A stretch of 64,000 bases of DNA, taken from Chitinophaga filiformis (GTDB lineage Bacteria > Bacteroidota > Bacteroidia > Chitinophagales > Chitinophagaceae). Of the stretch, positions 34,488 to 43,156 are shown one piece after another. The number at the start of each line of letters is the position of its first letter. The stretch's first letter is position 1. Under the pieces are notes generated by a model that did not search any database, was not told the origin of the DNA, and worked only from the letters and a program-made list of their open reading frames with translations. Position numbers and translations under genes: made by a program. The DNA is taken from assembly GCF_023100805.1 (NCBI RefSeq), contig NZ_CP095855.1:7357001-7421000 (forward strand), written 5' to 3'.

Positions 34488-34576
34488 AGTTCCGCTTTTC
34501 AAGGCCCTGGTAGACAGTGATAATTCATTTTTTTGTCAAAGAATTGTTGCAATGCCAGCCCATGGAAAGCGGAACT
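34488..34576. repeat. Inverted repeat in the gap between the two isocitrate dehydrogenase genes
   Basis: AGTTCCGCTTT (34488-34498) pairs with AAAGCGGAACT (34566-34576). Inside it, CTGG and CCAG (about 34507-34510 and 34554-34558) could extend the fold. The enclosed 65 bases are AT-rich with TTTTTTTG. The fold could be a 3' stabiliser for icd or a leader structure for the second gene; it is not a standard terminator. Confidence 0.55.
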
Positions 34577-34653
34577 TGTAAATTATACCCGGTTATCGTA
34601 TATTTCACGATTATCACATGAACACTCGTATCTAATTAAAAATCAAAGTCGAA

Positions 34654-35886
34654 ATGGCAGAAAAAATCAAAGTCGCCAACCCGGTCGTTGAACTGGATGG
34701 AGATGAGATGACGCGGATCATCTGGAAATTCATTAAAGATAAACTGATCCTTCCTTACCTGGATGTTGATATCAAATACTTTGACCTTGGCATGGAACAT
34801 CGTGATGCTACCAATGACCAGGTGACCATTGATGCTGCTAATGCTATCAAGGAAGTAGGTGTTGGTATCAAATGCGCTACCATCACTCCCGATGAAGAGC
34901 GTGTGAAGGAATTCAAGCTGAAACAGATGTGGAAGTCTCCAAACGGAACTATCCGTAACATCCTCGACGGTACCGTATTCCGTGAGCCAATCGTAACCAA
35001 GAACGTACCACGCCTGGTGCCTAACTGGACTGCTCCTATCTGCATTGGCCGTCACGCTTTCGGCGACCAGTACCGCGCTACTGACTTCGTAACTAAAGGT
35101 AAAGGTAAACTGACCATCAAGTTCGAAGGCGAGAATGGTGAAGTGATCGAGCACGAAGTATTCAACTTCAAAGGCGACGGCGTTGCCCTGGCTATGTACA
35201 ACACTGACGAGTCTATCAAAGGATTTGCACGTGCTTGTTTCAACCAGGCGCTGATCAAAAAATGGCCACTGTACCTGAGCACCAAGAACACCATCCTGAA
35301 AAAATACGATGGCCGTTTCAAAGACATTTTCGAAGAGATCTACCAGAACGAATTCAAGGCTGAATTCCAGAAAAATGGCCTGACCTATGAGCACCGCCTG
35401 ATCGATGACATGGTGGCGAGCGCACTGAAATGGAATGGTAACTTCGTATGGGCCTGTAAGAACTACGATGGCGACGTTCAGTCTGATACCGTTGCTCAGG
35501 GCTTCGGTTCACTGGGTCTGATGACTTCTACCCTGGTAACTCCTGATGGTACTGTAATGGAAGCAGAAGCCGCACATGGTACTGTAACCCGTCACTATCG
35601 CGACCACCAGGCTGGTAAACCAACTTCTACCAACCCTATCGCGTCTATCTTCGCATGGACCCGTGGTCTGGAATTCCGTGGCCGCCTGGACAACAACCAG
35701 GAGCTGATCAACTTCTGTCATGCACTGGAAGCTGTTTGCGTTGAAACAGTAGAAAGCGGCAAAATGACGAAAGATCTGGCTGTTTGTATACACGGTAACA
35801 AAGTTGAGCACGGAAAGCATTATCTTTACACTGAAGAATTCCTCCAGGAACTGGATAACGCGCTGAAAGCGAAACTGACAAAGTAA
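34654..35886 (+). CDS. NADP-dependent isocitrate dehydrogenase, eukaryote-like (type II) class
   Basis: The 410-residue enzyme has the pattern of the homodimeric NADP enzymes of animals, yeast and many Bacteroidota. It shows PVVELDGDEMTRIIWKFIKDKLI, KQMWKSPNGTIRNILDGTVFREP, NWTAPICIGRHAFGDQYRATDF, HRLIDDMVASALKWNGNFVWACKNYDGD, GLMTSTLVTPDGTVMEAEAAHGTVTRHYR and the C-terminal TKDLAVCIHG. The HGTVTRHYR segment carries the NADP-binding Arg-His pair of that class. It makes 2-oxoglutarate and NADPH. It shares the fold but little sequence identity with the upstream icd. A perfect terminator follows 28 bases later. Confidence 0.95.
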   Translation: MAEKIKVANPVVELDGDEMTRIIWKFIKDKLILPYLDVDIKYFDLGMEHRDATNDQVTIDAANAIKEVGVGIKCATITPDEERVKEFKLKQMWKSPNGTIRNILDGTVFREPIVTKNVPRLVPNWTAPICIGRHAFGDQYRATDFVTKGKGKLTIKFEGENGEVIEHEVFNFKGDGVALAMYNTDESIKGFARACFNQALIKKWPLYLSTKNTILKKYDGRFKDIFEEIYQNEFKAEFQKNGLTYEHRLIDDMVASALKWNGNFVWACKNYDGDVQSDTVAQGFGSLGLMTSTLVTPDGTVMEAEAAHGTVTRHYRDHQAGKPTSTNPIASIFAWTRGLEFRGRLDNNQELINFCHALEAVCVETVESGKMTKDLAVCIHGNKVEHGKHYLYTEEFLQELDNALKAKLTK

Positions 35887-35913
35887 GTTCACGTACGTAA
35901 TACTGATATAAAC

Positions 35914-35949
35914 ACAAGGTCCCTGCAAATGCAGGGACCTTGTTATTTT
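35914..35949 (+). terminator. Intrinsic terminator after the type II isocitrate dehydrogenase gene
   Basis: ACAAGGTCCCTGC (35914-35926), loop AAAT, GCAGGGACCTTGT (35931-35943), followed by TATTTT. A 13-bp perfect stem. Confidence 0.92.
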
Positions 35950-36016
35950 GGAATGATCTGATAATACGTCAGGTAAAATTTGTAATGGAAGGGTTAAATG
36001 AATGGCGCTTCATTAA

Positions 36017-37678
36017 CTACATGCCCATTATCTTTCGCAGCACCTTGTCTTCTCCATAGATATCCTCATGAAATACGAGACTTCCCTCCCTTCCTTCTGC
36101 TGAAAAATACCGGAGATAAATAGGGATGGCATGCTGGATATCGATCTGCTTTTTATTCCCGTTCGCCAGCCACATACGCATGCTATCGCGGGGGTGCCGG
36201 GTATCATCTTTCGTGAGGTACATGGCCAGGCTATCCCACTGCTGCACTCTTACGCAGCCGTGACTTAAAGCCCTGTAGGCATTGGAGAAAAGGCCCCTGT
36301 TGTTCGTATCGTGGAGGTATACCGAGTACTTGTTCATAAAGTTGAACTTCATGATACCCAGTGAGTTTTCCAAACCGTCCATCTGGCGGAGTACATAGGG
36401 GAAGTAGTTCTTACTCATGCGCCCCCAGTTCACGCTGTCTGGATTGACGGCATTTCCATCCCTGTCAATGATCTCCAGGCTCTTTTTTGCGAGGTAGGCC
36501 CTGTCTTTTTTAATAGCGGGCAACATTTCCTTTATGGTGATGCTGAAAGGCACGCGCCAGTAGGGATACATGATGAAATTGGTCATGCGGGAATTGAGCA
36601 GCGGCGTACGTGTACGTGGCGCACCCACAATGATCTTCGAGGTAAGTACTACCGATCCGCTATCCCACAGTTCCATTCTGTAAGCGGGGACATTTACCAG
36701 GATAAAGCGCTGGGGAAGGGTATCAGGCAGTTTACGCCAGCGGTCCATATTTACGGCCACCTGCGCACGCCAGTCGCGGAAGGTTTTATTCAGCGCCTGG
36801 ACAGTTTTTTTACCTGCCTGGCCATCTTCATACATATTAAATTCTTTCTGAAAAGCGCGGATGCCCCTTTTCAGAAGCACGGTATCAGTGCTATGCCCAC
36901 CGGATGTATCGAGGTGACCGCTTTGCACCAGGCGGTTGATCAGCTGTTGACGGTAGGCAAATGTATCAGTATATGAAGTGGGCAGAGAATCCCATTTCAT
37001 GTCGCAGTATTTTCCCTTAAAATTGATCCAGGCTGATTTCAACTGCTGGTATCCCTGGTGCTGCGGCTCCTGCAAACGTAAGGTGGCGCCGACAATATGC
37101 TGGTGTAAAGCGGCGGTGAGATAATTGGCCAGCAAGGTGTCGGAATAAATTGAATCCCGGCGCAGGGTAATACTATCTCGTGGGGCAATTCCAAAACGCA
37201 GGTGGGTGGCCATCTTCATAAAAGCGTCTGTCATCAGCACGTCGATCTGTGCCCAGAGCGCAGCATCTTTCCTGGCGGCATCGTCTTCTTTCAGGCGCTT
37301 CATAGCCTGTGTCAGTGCCACATTGTGATAGCTGGCAGGATTCAGCCCTGATTCATCAGCGTGAGACACGTAATAGAACAGGGAATCGGCCCCGGGATCG
37401 AGCGCACCATCGGAAGACCATACGGGATTGTTGCCGGTTTGCTGGTAAAAATAAGTCAGTGCCCCGCTACGCAGCGCTGGTACACTATCCTCCATGACAT
37501 CTTCATTGTCCACTATATATTCAAGACGTTCTGCTATATTCTCCGGAATGACCTCACTTAGCTGCCGTACATCCTTTACTATTTCTTTTTCCCGGAGCAC
37601 CCGCTTTCTGTGGCAGGCAAACAATGAAAACAATACAAATACAATAGTTAAATTGTCCCTTAGAAACCTATACTTCAT
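36017..37678 (-). CDS. L,D-transpeptidase lipoprotein (YcbB/LdtD-like)
   Basis: I start at ATG 37678 because it gives a lipoprotein signal (MKYRFLRDNLTIVFVLFSLFAC, Cys22); the longer frame to 37708 adds ten residues before it. The 553-residue protein has an N-terminal helical domain, a peptidoglycan-binding-like region around 270-305 (KRGIRAFQKEFNMYEDGQAGKKTVQALNKT), and a YkuD catalytic domain (about 330-490) with the active-site Cys in SHGCVRVQQW. The upstream MSKNYFPYVLRQMDGLENSLGIMKFNFMN region is typical of the large YcbB class. It forms 3-3 cross-links in peptidoglycan, or attaches proteins to it, in the periplasm. Confidence 0.93.
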   Translation of the reverse strand: MKYRFLRDNLTIVFVLFSLFACHRKRVLREKEIVKDVRQLSEVIPENIAERLEYIVDNEDVMEDSVPALRSGALTYFYQQTGNNPVWSSDGALDPGADSLFYYVSHADESGLNPASYHNVALTQAMKRLKEDDAARKDAALWAQIDVLMTDAFMKMATHLRFGIAPRDSITLRRDSIYSDTLLANYLTAALHQHIVGATLRLQEPQHQGYQQLKSAWINFKGKYCDMKWDSLPTSYTDTFAYRQQLINRLVQSGHLDTSGGHSTDTVLLKRGIRAFQKEFNMYEDGQAGKKTVQALNKTFRDWRAQVAVNMDRWRKLPDTLPQRFILVNVPAYRMELWDSGSVVLTSKIIVGAPRTRTPLLNSRMTNFIMYPYWRVPFSITIKEMLPAIKKDRAYLAKKSLEIIDRDGNAVNPDSVNWGRMSKNYFPYVLRQMDGLENSLGIMKFNFMNKYSVYLHDTNNRGLFSNAYRALSHGCVRVQQWDSLAMYLTKDDTRHPRDSMRMWLANGNKKQIDIQHAIPIYLRYFSAEGREGSLVFHEDIYGEDKVLRKIMGM

Positions 37679-37766
37679 TGGCGATAACAATGGGGTAAAG
37701 ATAGGCAATTGCTATATACAAATTTTGGAAAATATATCGTTTGCCGTTAATGGGGGAACGAACATT

Positions 37767-37800
37767 AAAAAAGGTGTACCGGGATACGATACACCCTTTT
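37767..37800 (-). terminator. Terminator after the 23-codon minus-strand ORF
   Basis: On the minus strand, AAAAGGGTGTA (from 37800) pairs with TACACCTTTT (to 37769) with one bulged G. The T-run TTTTTT follows. It suggests a short transcript ends here. Confidence 0.6.
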
Positions 37801-37857
37801 CAGGCCTTCTTACGAAAACCTCCGGAAGAACAACAATTTACTAATAGATTGGAATAG

Positions 37858-37929
37858 TTATTTACAACAATTCTTCTTCACAAACAGTGACTGGATGAAC
37901 CGAAGTACTGTTATCAAAGCATTCTTCAT
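37858..37929 (-). CDS. Possible 23-residue peptide (MKNALITVLRFIQSLF...)
   Basis: This ORF was found by hand; it is too short for standard calling. It encodes an amphipathic or membrane-seeking helix (MKNALITVLRFIQSLFVKK) followed by NCCK. A terminator-like hairpin lies about 60 bases downstream, and a TACCTTTA -7-like element lies about 35 bases upstream (minus strand), both favouring a real short transcript. The pattern is like small hydrophobic peptides with basic C-terminal ends. There is no homolog I can name. Confidence 0.3.
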   Translation of the reverse strand: MKNALITVLRFIQSLFVKKNCCK

Positions 37930-37999
37930 TTTCTTTTTGTTGAAATATTAAAAATATTGTGCCCGAACCGTAATGTAAAGGTATTAAATACATTGCGAG

Positions 38000-38336
38000 T
38001 CATGTCACCAAATAATTGTGTACGGGAAGAAAAATCCAGCCGGAATAACAAACACGCGTATTACTTACACTTACAGCGTTCAGTAATTGATGAGTATTGT
38101 GTACAGATAAGTGCAGTATGCTGCACAGGGGAATATGTTCACCGTCCGGCAGACAGTGATGGTTCATTGCAGTAAAATGGGTAACAGTCAATGCAGGCAC
38201 AGGTGGCATCATCACCGGTATGAGATGTAAAATCCACTGACGACAGCTTACCCGCACGGCAGTCTGCGTTCACCGTGAACCCACCGGTGAGCGTGACATA
38301 CAGGAAAGCTAGTAATATGGTTACAAATCTCTTCAT
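38000..38336 (-). pseudogene. Degenerate HYC_CC_PP-type small secreted Cys-rich protein gene
   Basis: From ATG 38336 the frame reads a signal peptide (MKRFVTILLAFLYVTLTGGF) and then TVNADCRAGKLSSVDF. This resembles the start of the Bacteroidota HYC_CC_PP family, whose members usually read TVNxHYCxGKLSS here. It stops at 38139 after only 65 residues, about half the usual length. Another minus frame, shifted by one, stays open to 38000 and contains SVHNTHQLLNAVSV and FLPVHNYL, which resemble the family's C-terminal part (a DxHQ segment and a late hydrophobic Pro-Val). I read this as a frameshifted remnant. It could equally be a short intact secreted peptide followed by chance sequence. Confidence 0.35.
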
Positions 38337-38373
38337 GTTACGGATGCAAATTTAGCAATACTGCCAGATTTAC

Positions 38374-38586
38374 TTACATCCCTGCGCTTTCTTCAATTTT
38401 ATCGGCCAGACCCAGTAATAATGACATGCTGGCTGCTTTAGTAGCTTCGGCCCTGACGTGGCCGTCCATGTCATGTTCAAAAACGACATCCTGCCCATTT
38501 ACATTCACGAGAAAACGGGGAGAGTGACCATTCAAAGGTTTCACCATGTACCTGTCTTTGTTAATAACTACTGTAAACGCCTTCAT
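38374..38586 (-). CDS. Small hypothetical protein (70 residues)
   Basis: The product (MKAFTVVINKDRYMVKPLNG...) has 70 residues with an alternating beta pattern in the first half (FTVVINKDRYMV, PRFLVNVNGQDVVFEHD) and a helical second half (EATKAASMSLLLGLADKIEE). The composition and start look genuine, but I know no named family or function. There is no signal peptide. It lies alone between the small secreted ORF and the putative porin gene, all on the minus strand. Confidence 0.6.
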   Translation of the reverse strand: MKAFTVVINKDRYMVKPLNGHSPRFLVNVNGQDVVFEHDMDGHVRAEATKAASMSLLLGLADKIEESAGM

Positions 38587-38760
38587 GTTAAAATGCTTTA
38601 TACAAACTTAAACAAAGAGCACGCCAGAAGGTTGCAGTCTGATAACGGCTGCGACCTACTGACAGTAGTAAAACGGTTTACTTAATAAAGGCTTAATGTC
38701 TTGATTTAAAGAAGTTTACGGTCTCAGCTACACGTATTTCAGGTACTTGTTAACGATTTG

Positions 38761-40728
38761 TTAGTTAATGAACCACCAGCGGATCCCCAGTCTGAACTGG
38801 AAATTATTGTATGGATAGGCTGGTCCGGCGAAGTTATTTGTTGCAAAAAATGTATTCAGGTTTTCACCCCTGATGAAAGCAGACAATGACTTGATCCTGA
38901 AGTGTACAAATGCCGCCAGGTCGGGCGCATAGTACTTCACCCGTTGTGTAGTCTGATACACAAATTGACCTGTTACCGGCGAGTAATCGTCTGCATAATA
39001 GGAAGTATTATATTTTGCTTCAATACCGGTCATCAGGTTCAGGTTGTTAAACAACTTGTTTTCATATGCCAGCCGGTGGCGGGTCCAGATGGTAGGCACA
39101 TTTATCCTGCCATCGCCATGTACCTGCTGAAATGCGATGTCCATGTACCAGTTGTAGTGTTTGTACCTGAAATGCTTGCTTAATGTAACCTGTAACAGGT
39201 TGAACAGCGCCGGCGCCTGTGTACTGGTATAGTAATTTTCGAAGTAGGTATAGTTCTCGATCAGGAAATAATTCACTGCCAGGTTGTACTTCAGCTTCCT
39301 GTTATCGGCAGAGAACTGCAACTGCGTAATATTCTCCTTTCCGAGCGTGCTGTTATACCAGCTGTCATATGTACTGCTGAAATATTTGTATACATAGGAG
39401 GGCTCGCGGTTGGTATTACTGAAGAAGAGATGCACATTACCCAGTGTTTCATTGAGGTAACGGCTCAACATACCGGTCACGTTGTAGTCGCCGGAATTCT
39501 GCCCGGCGAGATACAATTCACCTTTGGCAGAGAGGTCCCATTTCTGGTTGCGTGTCTTATTCCGGTATTCACCATGTATTACAACGTTGTTGAAGTTCAC
39601 GCCGGCATCCAGGAAAGTGCCCCTGATATTCTCATACCTGGCTCCCGCACTGATAAAATGCGCCTGGTTGCCACGCACCGGGAATTGTATGAGAGAGATA
39701 TCGTTGGAGATGGTGCGCCATTCGTGCTGCGCCCGGACGGTATCTCCATTGAACCCCCATTTGTAGCGGTTTGTATAGTAAAAAGTATCCGGCTGGCCAT
39801 CCAGGTAGGAGGCACTGTTGTTGTCTACCTTAAAACTATATTGTACACGGAAGAAAGGATCAAATTTATAATAATCCGTAGTATCGTTTACGTGAATGGT
39901 ATCTCCTTTACCCCAGTCGTACTGCTGCACCAACAGGATGCCGGACTGCCTCTGAGATGTTTTCACCGGCAGTGTGGTACTGAACAGGCCTGTGGTAGTA
40001 GCTGAATAGTTCCCCAGGTTCACGTCAATGGTCTTGCGGTTATTATAACGGGGGTTATCCAGTATGGTGTCGCCCGCCCGCAGACCGCCATTCTCACCAT
40101 TGTTAAACTTGTTATAAAAATAGCTGAGGTATGCATTGTACCGTTTGTTCCTGCTGTTGAAACGGCCGGTAATGCGGTATACGTCGTGGTTAGTGGATTG
40201 TGATCTGAAATAGCCCGGAGCGTAGATCTTATTGTATTCAAAACCGAAGTTGAAATGGTCTGTGCGGTTTTGTGTATGCAATACGCCGATCTGTTGTTCC
40301 TGCTGGCTGCCAACCATATACAGCAATTCGGAGTAAGGACGGTTGGTAGTATAAATACGGGCATTTTCATGCGTAAATGCGTAAGGATCAAAGATATGGA
40401 AGCCCGCATCAAAACCCGGTTTCATAAATGGCGTAAACATCACGTTACGGGCAGGCGCGCCATTATTCCCCAGGAATACATAGCTGCCAGGGATGCGCAG
40501 GAATGTGCTGTTAAAATCAGCAATAGAGGAATCCAGCCTGAAGTCGGTAGGTTCTCCAAGTCTGCGGTAAGTGATGGTAAGCGTATCCAGGTCATGCTTG
40601 TGGCTGCCGGTGTCTTTTTGCATGGAGGAAGAGCCACCGCCGCCCATATTCCCGAAACGCTGGCCTATCTGTGCCTGCAGTTGCTGTGCGCATACCAGCA
40701 AACAACATATTAAAATAAATGACCTCAT
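38761..40728 (-). CDS. Putative outer membrane porin (PF14121 type)
   Basis: The 655-residue product has a signal peptide (SFILICCLLVCAQQLQAQ), then a short disordered region (GGGGSSSMQKD). After that come alternating amphipathic beta strands rich in Tyr, Asn and Arg, for example TDHFNFGFEYNKIYAPGYFRSQSTNHDVYRITGRF. The last residues NNFQFRLGIRWWFIN fit an outer-membrane beta-barrel end. The pattern matches the Bacteroidota putative porin family. Cargo unknown. It ends near the start of the purine nucleoside phosphorylase gene and may be co-transcribed from it (37 bases apart on the same strand). Confidence 0.85.
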   Translation of the reverse strand: MRSFILICCLLVCAQQLQAQIGQRFGNMGGGGSSSMQKDTGSHKHDLDTLTITYRRLGEPTDFRLDSSIADFNSTFLRIPGSYVFLGNNGAPARNVMFTPFMKPGFDAGFHIFDPYAFTHENARIYTTNRPYSELLYMVGSQQEQQIGVLHTQNRTDHFNFGFEYNKIYAPGYFRSQSTNHDVYRITGRFNSRNKRYNAYLSYFYNKFNNGENGGLRAGDTILDNPRYNNRKTIDVNLGNYSATTTGLFSTTLPVKTSQRQSGILLVQQYDWGKGDTIHVNDTTDYYKFDPFFRVQYSFKVDNNSASYLDGQPDTFYYTNRYKWGFNGDTVRAQHEWRTISNDISLIQFPVRGNQAHFISAGARYENIRGTFLDAGVNFNNVVIHGEYRNKTRNQKWDLSAKGELYLAGQNSGDYNVTGMLSRYLNETLGNVHLFFSNTNREPSYVYKYFSSTYDSWYNSTLGKENITQLQFSADNRKLKYNLAVNYFLIENYTYFENYYTSTQAPALFNLLQVTLSKHFRYKHYNWYMDIAFQQVHGDGRINVPTIWTRHRLAYENKLFNNLNLMTGIEAKYNTSYYADDYSPVTGQFVYQTTQRVKYYAPDLAAFVHFRIKSLSAFIRGENLNTFFATNNFAGPAYPYNNFQFRLGIRWWFIN

Positions 40729-40764
40729 CCTTTGATATATTTCCTGCTTCGTTCTTCTTTTGAC

Positions 40765-41586
40765 TTAGATTACCCTGATCAGTTCCCTGAAAATAAGCGT
40801 TAATTTCGGTTCAGCCGCGTTGGCAGCTTCCAGCACCTCTTCGTGCGTGATCACATTTTCCTCTTCCCTGATGCCAATATCAGTAATAACACTCATTGCG
40901 AATACTTTTAATCCGCTGTGAGCAGCCACTATCACCTCTGGCACGGTGCTCATGCCCACGGCATCTCCACCGATGATGTGCATATACATATATTCCGCCC
41001 TCGTTTCGAAGGTCGGCCCCTGTACGCCCACATACACTCCTGTATGTACAGGAATATTACTGGCCTGAGCAATTTCCTTTGCTTTCGTAATCAGCGCTTT
41101 CGAATAGGGTTCACTCATATCCGGGAAACGGGGGCCCAGCGTATTGTTATTGGGACCGCGCAGCGGATGTTCGGGTTGCAGGTTAATATGGTCCCGGATG
41201 ATCATCAGGTCGCCCACATTAAATGCCTTGTTCATACCACCGGCTGCATTGGAAATCAGCAGGGTATGTACGCCAAGCGCCTTCATCACCCTTACAGGGA
41301 AAGTTACCTGCTGCATAGACAGCCCCTCATAATAGTGAAATCTGCCTGCCATAGCTATTACAGGACGGCCGTTCATTTTCCCCAGTATCAGGCGGCCCTT
41401 ATGGCCTTCTACAGAAGAAGAGGGGAAATGGGGGATATTTTCGTAGGGGATTTCCGTACTGTCGGTAATATCGCCGGCCAGATTACCTAAGCCGCTGCCC
41501 AATATAATGCCCACTTCCGGGGTCCCGGACCATGATTTTTTGATGTAGTCCGCAGCAGCAGCTATTTGTTGCAAGAGATCACTCAT
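40765..41586 (-). CDS. Purine nucleoside phosphorylase (trimeric, PNP class)
   Basis: The 273 residues follow the PNP-I/PunA class, which splits inosine and guanosine to base and ribose-1-phosphate. They show PEVGIILGSGLGNLAGDI, FPSSSVEGHKGRLILGKMNGRPVIAMAGRFHYYEG, LLISNAAGGMN with the substrate pocket, LGPRFPDMSEPYS and VQGPTFETRAEY. VGMSTVPEVIVAAHSGLKVFAMSVITD carries the phosphate and purine contacts. The upstream minus-strand sequence has a TAACTTTG -7 element (41615-41622). The product acts in purine salvage. Confidence 0.94.
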   Translation of the reverse strand: MSDLLQQIAAAADYIKKSWSGTPEVGIILGSGLGNLAGDITDSTEIPYENIPHFPSSSVEGHKGRLILGKMNGRPVIAMAGRFHYYEGLSMQQVTFPVRVMKALGVHTLLISNAAGGMNKAFNVGDLMIIRDHINLQPEHPLRGPNNNTLGPRFPDMSEPYSKALITKAKEIAQASNIPVHTGVYVGVQGPTFETRAEYMYMHIIGGDAVGMSTVPEVIVAAHSGLKVFAMSVITDIGIREEENVITHEEVLEAANAAEPKLTLIFRELIRVI

Positions 41587-41695
41587 TATATAATGTCTTT
41601 AAAACAGGTTGCCGCAAAGTTATTTTTAATTCACAAAACACTACGGTTTTATATTTAAATCATAATGACCTATTTTAGCGGCAAATTTTTCTCAG

Positions 41696-42910
41696 ATGAA
41701 CTTACATGAATACCAGGCTAAAGAACTGTTGAAGAAATATAATGTACCGGTACAGGAAGGGATTCCGGTAGATACCCCTGAAGCGGCGGCAGAAGCTTAT
41801 AAGCAATTAAAAGTGCAATATGGTAATGAGTTTGCTGTGGTAAAGGCGCAGATCCATGCCGGTGGACGTGGTAAAGGTACCATCCGTGGTAAAGAGCAGA
41901 GAGGTGTAGCAGTAGGTAAAAATGCCGAAGATGTAAAAACCATTGCCGGTAACATCCTTGGCGGTGTACTGGTAACCATCCAGACCGGTGAGGCCGGAAA
42001 ATTAGTAAACAAGGTGCTGGTAGCACAGGACGTGTACTACCCTGGCCCTAACCCCATAAAAGAATTATACCTGTCCATCCTGCTGGACCGTGCAAAAGGT
42101 CAGAACGTAATCATGTACTCTACAGAGGGTGGTATGGATATCGAAGAAGTAGCCCACAAAACTCCTGAGAAGATCTTCAAAGAGTTAGTACAGCCGAACA
42201 CTACCCTGCAGCCATTCCAGGCCAGGAAAATAGCGTTCAACTTCGGCCTGAGTGGTGAGGCTTTCAAAAACATGGTGAAATTCGTGACCAACCTGTATAA
42301 TGCATACGTAGGTCTGGATGCAGCTATGCTGGAAATCAACCCATTATTCAAAACCAGCGACGACAAGATCATCGCTGTTGACTGTAAACTGAACCTGGAC
42401 GACAACGCACTGATGCGTCATCCGGACCTGGAAGCGCTCCGCGACATTTCCGAAGAAGATCCAACCGAAGTAGAAGCAGGTAAATACAACCTGAACTATG
42501 TAAAACTGGATGGTAACGTAGGTTGTATGGTGAACGGCGCCGGTCTGGCAATGGCTACCATGGATATGATCAAACTGAGTGGTGGTGAGCCGGCCAACTT
42601 CCTGGACGTAGGTGGTACCGCCAACGCGCAGACAGTGGAAGCAGGTTTCCGCATCATCCTGAAAGATCCTAAAGTAAAAGCGATCCTGATCAATATCTTC
42701 GGTGGTATTGTTCGTTGCGACCGTGTTGCACAGGGTGTTATCGACGCTTACAAATCCATCGGCAACATTACTGTTCCGATCATTGTACGTCTGCAGGGTA
42801 CCAATGCAGAAGAAGCAAAGAAACTGATCGAAGAAAGCGGCCTGACCGTACAATCAGCTATCCTGCTCAGCGAAGCTGCTGCACTGGTGAACAAAGCGGT
42901 TACCGCTTAA
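41696..42910 (+). CDS. sucC: Succinyl-CoA synthetase beta subunit
   Basis: SucC with SucD converts succinyl-CoA to succinate with ATP or GTP formation in the TCA cycle. The 404 residues open with MNLHEYQAKELLKKYNVPV (ATP-grasp domain). The signatures AQIHAGGRGKGT, AVDCKLNLDDNALMRHPDLE (metal binding), LDVGGTANAQTVEAGF and NIFGGIVRCDRVAQGVIDA follow. Length is usual (about 388-405). No sucD gene lies next to it here, so the two subunits are encoded at separate places. A strong terminator follows. Confidence 0.96.
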   Translation: MNLHEYQAKELLKKYNVPVQEGIPVDTPEAAAEAYKQLKVQYGNEFAVVKAQIHAGGRGKGTIRGKEQRGVAVGKNAEDVKTIAGNILGGVLVTIQTGEAGKLVNKVLVAQDVYYPGPNPIKELYLSILLDRAKGQNVIMYSTEGGMDIEEVAHKTPEKIFKELVQPNTTLQPFQARKIAFNFGLSGEAFKNMVKFVTNLYNAYVGLDAAMLEINPLFKTSDDKIIAVDCKLNLDDNALMRHPDLEALRDISEEDPTEVEAGKYNLNYVKLDGNVGCMVNGAGLAMATMDMIKLSGGEPANFLDVGGTANAQTVEAGFRIILKDPKVKAILINIFGGIVRCDRVAQGVIDAYKSIGNITVPIIVRLQGTNAEEAKKLIEESGLTVQSAILLSEAAALVNKAVTA

Positions 42911-42945
42911 TAAGTTTAAGTAGTGATTGACTAAAAAATAAGAAA

Positions 42946-42982
42946 AAAGAATCCCCGGACAGTAGTCCAGGGATTCTTTTTT
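42946..42982 (+). terminator. Intrinsic terminator after sucC
   Basis: AGAATCCCCGGAC (42948-42960), loop AGTA, GTCCAGGGATTCT (42965-42977) with one C-A mismatch, then a T-run to 42982. Confidence 0.9.
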
Positions 42983-43156
42983 ATACCTGTACCCAGCCCC
43001 TCTCCTCCTTTGTATTTTTCCATCACATTTTTCCCGCCTTTGATCACTTAATTAGTTCAGGGCCAGCAAAAATTCGTACCTTCATTATCCATCCTTACTG
43101 TATACCTGCGTCCTGTGGGTGTCTTTTTATTCTATATATCAAATTGTACAATTATC

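Noticed and set aside
34636..35394. 252-codon minus-strand ORF
   Set aside because: Antisense to the type II isocitrate dehydrogenase gene, no family signature.
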